64,000 nucleotides of DNA from Ficedula albicollis (lineage: Eukaryota > Chordata > Aves > Passeriformes > Muscicapidae): assembly GCF_000247815.1 (NCBI RefSeq), contig NC_021674.1, forward strand, positions 77,335,343-77,399,342, given 5' to 3'. Below the pieces are notes generated by a model. The model was not told where the DNA came from. It ran no database searches and saw only the letters and a list, made by a program, of their open reading frames with translations. How positions within the stretch are numbered: the first letter of the stretch is position 1; each line of letters starts with the position of its first letter. Below, one piece after another: positions 63,338 through 64,000 of the stretch. The position numbers and the translations under genes are program-made.

Positions 63338-63374
63338 CCAGAAAAGCCCATTCACCTTTTTTTTTTTTTTTTTT
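62701..63374. repeat. Nested duplication: 341-bp period with a 60-bp partial copy and poly-T joints
   Basis: Copy A is 62701-62966 followed by a T run (62967-62980). A 60-base partial copy B follows at 62982-63041. Full copy A' is 63042-63307, followed by a 30-base T run. Then the last 19 bases (CCAGAAAAGCCCATTCACC) occur once more at 63338-63356 with another T run to 63374. A and A' show only about one difference (GTTGCTGAG/GTTACTGAG). B differs from A at about two positions. Confidence 0.95.
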
Positions 63375-64000
63375 CTGATAGCTTCATTACTTTTTTTTTC
63401 TGTTGTTTTGGGTTTTTTCCATGCTGTCCTCTGCACACAGCATTCTCCCTAGACTGGAAACTTCCTATCAGAGACAATTCGCCAGGTGGCACATGGGAAA
63501 ATTCTGCACACATAATTATGTGTTTTAATTAGTACTAAAGGGAATTACATGTATAAATACCACATACTTTTGGAAGTCTGTTTCATGCAAGGCAGGATGG
63601 TTACTGAACAACTATTAAAACAAATGAACTATTTCAAGAACAAAAGGAAGGGATGTTTTCCTTTAATGCTAACAAATTTTACCTCTTGGTTAGTGTCCCT
63701 AATCCAATGCAGTAATGCAGTGATTCTATGAGGAGGAAAGGGTTTCCGTTTCTTTCAAAACAGGTTTTATTTTTGCATCTCTTAGAAAATGATTAACTTC
63801 TTTTTTTTAGATCCATTTTAAAAAGCCATGGAAAAGCTCCATTTACTAAGTGAATAAACATGTACATGAAAAATCCTTATACTCCATTAGAATTTTTATG
63901 ACTCTTGTTTATTGTAATCAGAAACAATCTATAGCTTATGATACTTAAAGGCCATGATATGTGAGAAGGAGACAAAAGCAAGTTGACAGATATATTAGCA
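63375..64000. other. Non-coding unique sequence
   Basis: No gene or repeat recognised up to the window end. Confidence 0.5.

Overview
This window looks like a gene-poor, AT-rich stretch of a bird nuclear genome, most likely a songbird or other passerine. The evidence is the repeats. There are several CR1 LINE fragments. There are two SINEs whose heads resemble tRNA-Ile and whose tails are CR1-like, a type known from passerines (TguSINE1-like, family name from memory). There are also two solo endogenous-retrovirus LTRs of a type common in finch-like genomes. I see no operon, ribosome-binding site, CRISPR array or other prokaryotic feature, and no complete protein-coding gene.

Layout. 1-9 kb: a heptanucleotide homopyrimidine microsatellite at 1.8-2.06 kb, a minus-strand CR1 3' end at 4.9-5.2 kb, and two short tandem duplications. 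8.9-9.8 kb: a SINE followed by a minus-strand CR1 fragment that carries a 21-bp triplication in its coding part. 11-13 kb: small simple repeats and a three-copy duplication. 16.1-18.5 kb: a solo LTR, then a plus-strand CR1 reverse-transcriptase remnant with a damaged catalytic motif. 18.7-23.5 kb: three more local duplications, a 350-bp AAAAC/AAAAT array and one weak minus-strand candidate exon. 25.36-27.21 kb: a nearly 1.85-kb array with 165 uniform copies of an 11-bp unit. 27.2-54.5 kb: mostly unique non-coding DNA with small duplications and a second solo LTR at 42 kb. 54.5-57.1 kb: a second SINE and two coding-like segments of uncertain nature. 60.1-60.8 kb: a very old CR1 fragment. 61.36-62.04 kb: an ATT repeat running into an uninterrupted run of about 622 G. 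62.7-63.4 kb: a nested duplication with poly-T joints.

The longest open reading frames (679, 638, 342 and 264 residues) are by-products of the 11-bp array and the poly-G run and are not genes. The points most worth checking are the poly-G tract (real or artefact), the 11-bp array, whose unit holds STAT-like and HSF-like half-site pairs at helical-turn spacing, and the high density of small direct duplications of otherwise unique sequence. Family assignments rest on recognition by eye and no database was searched.
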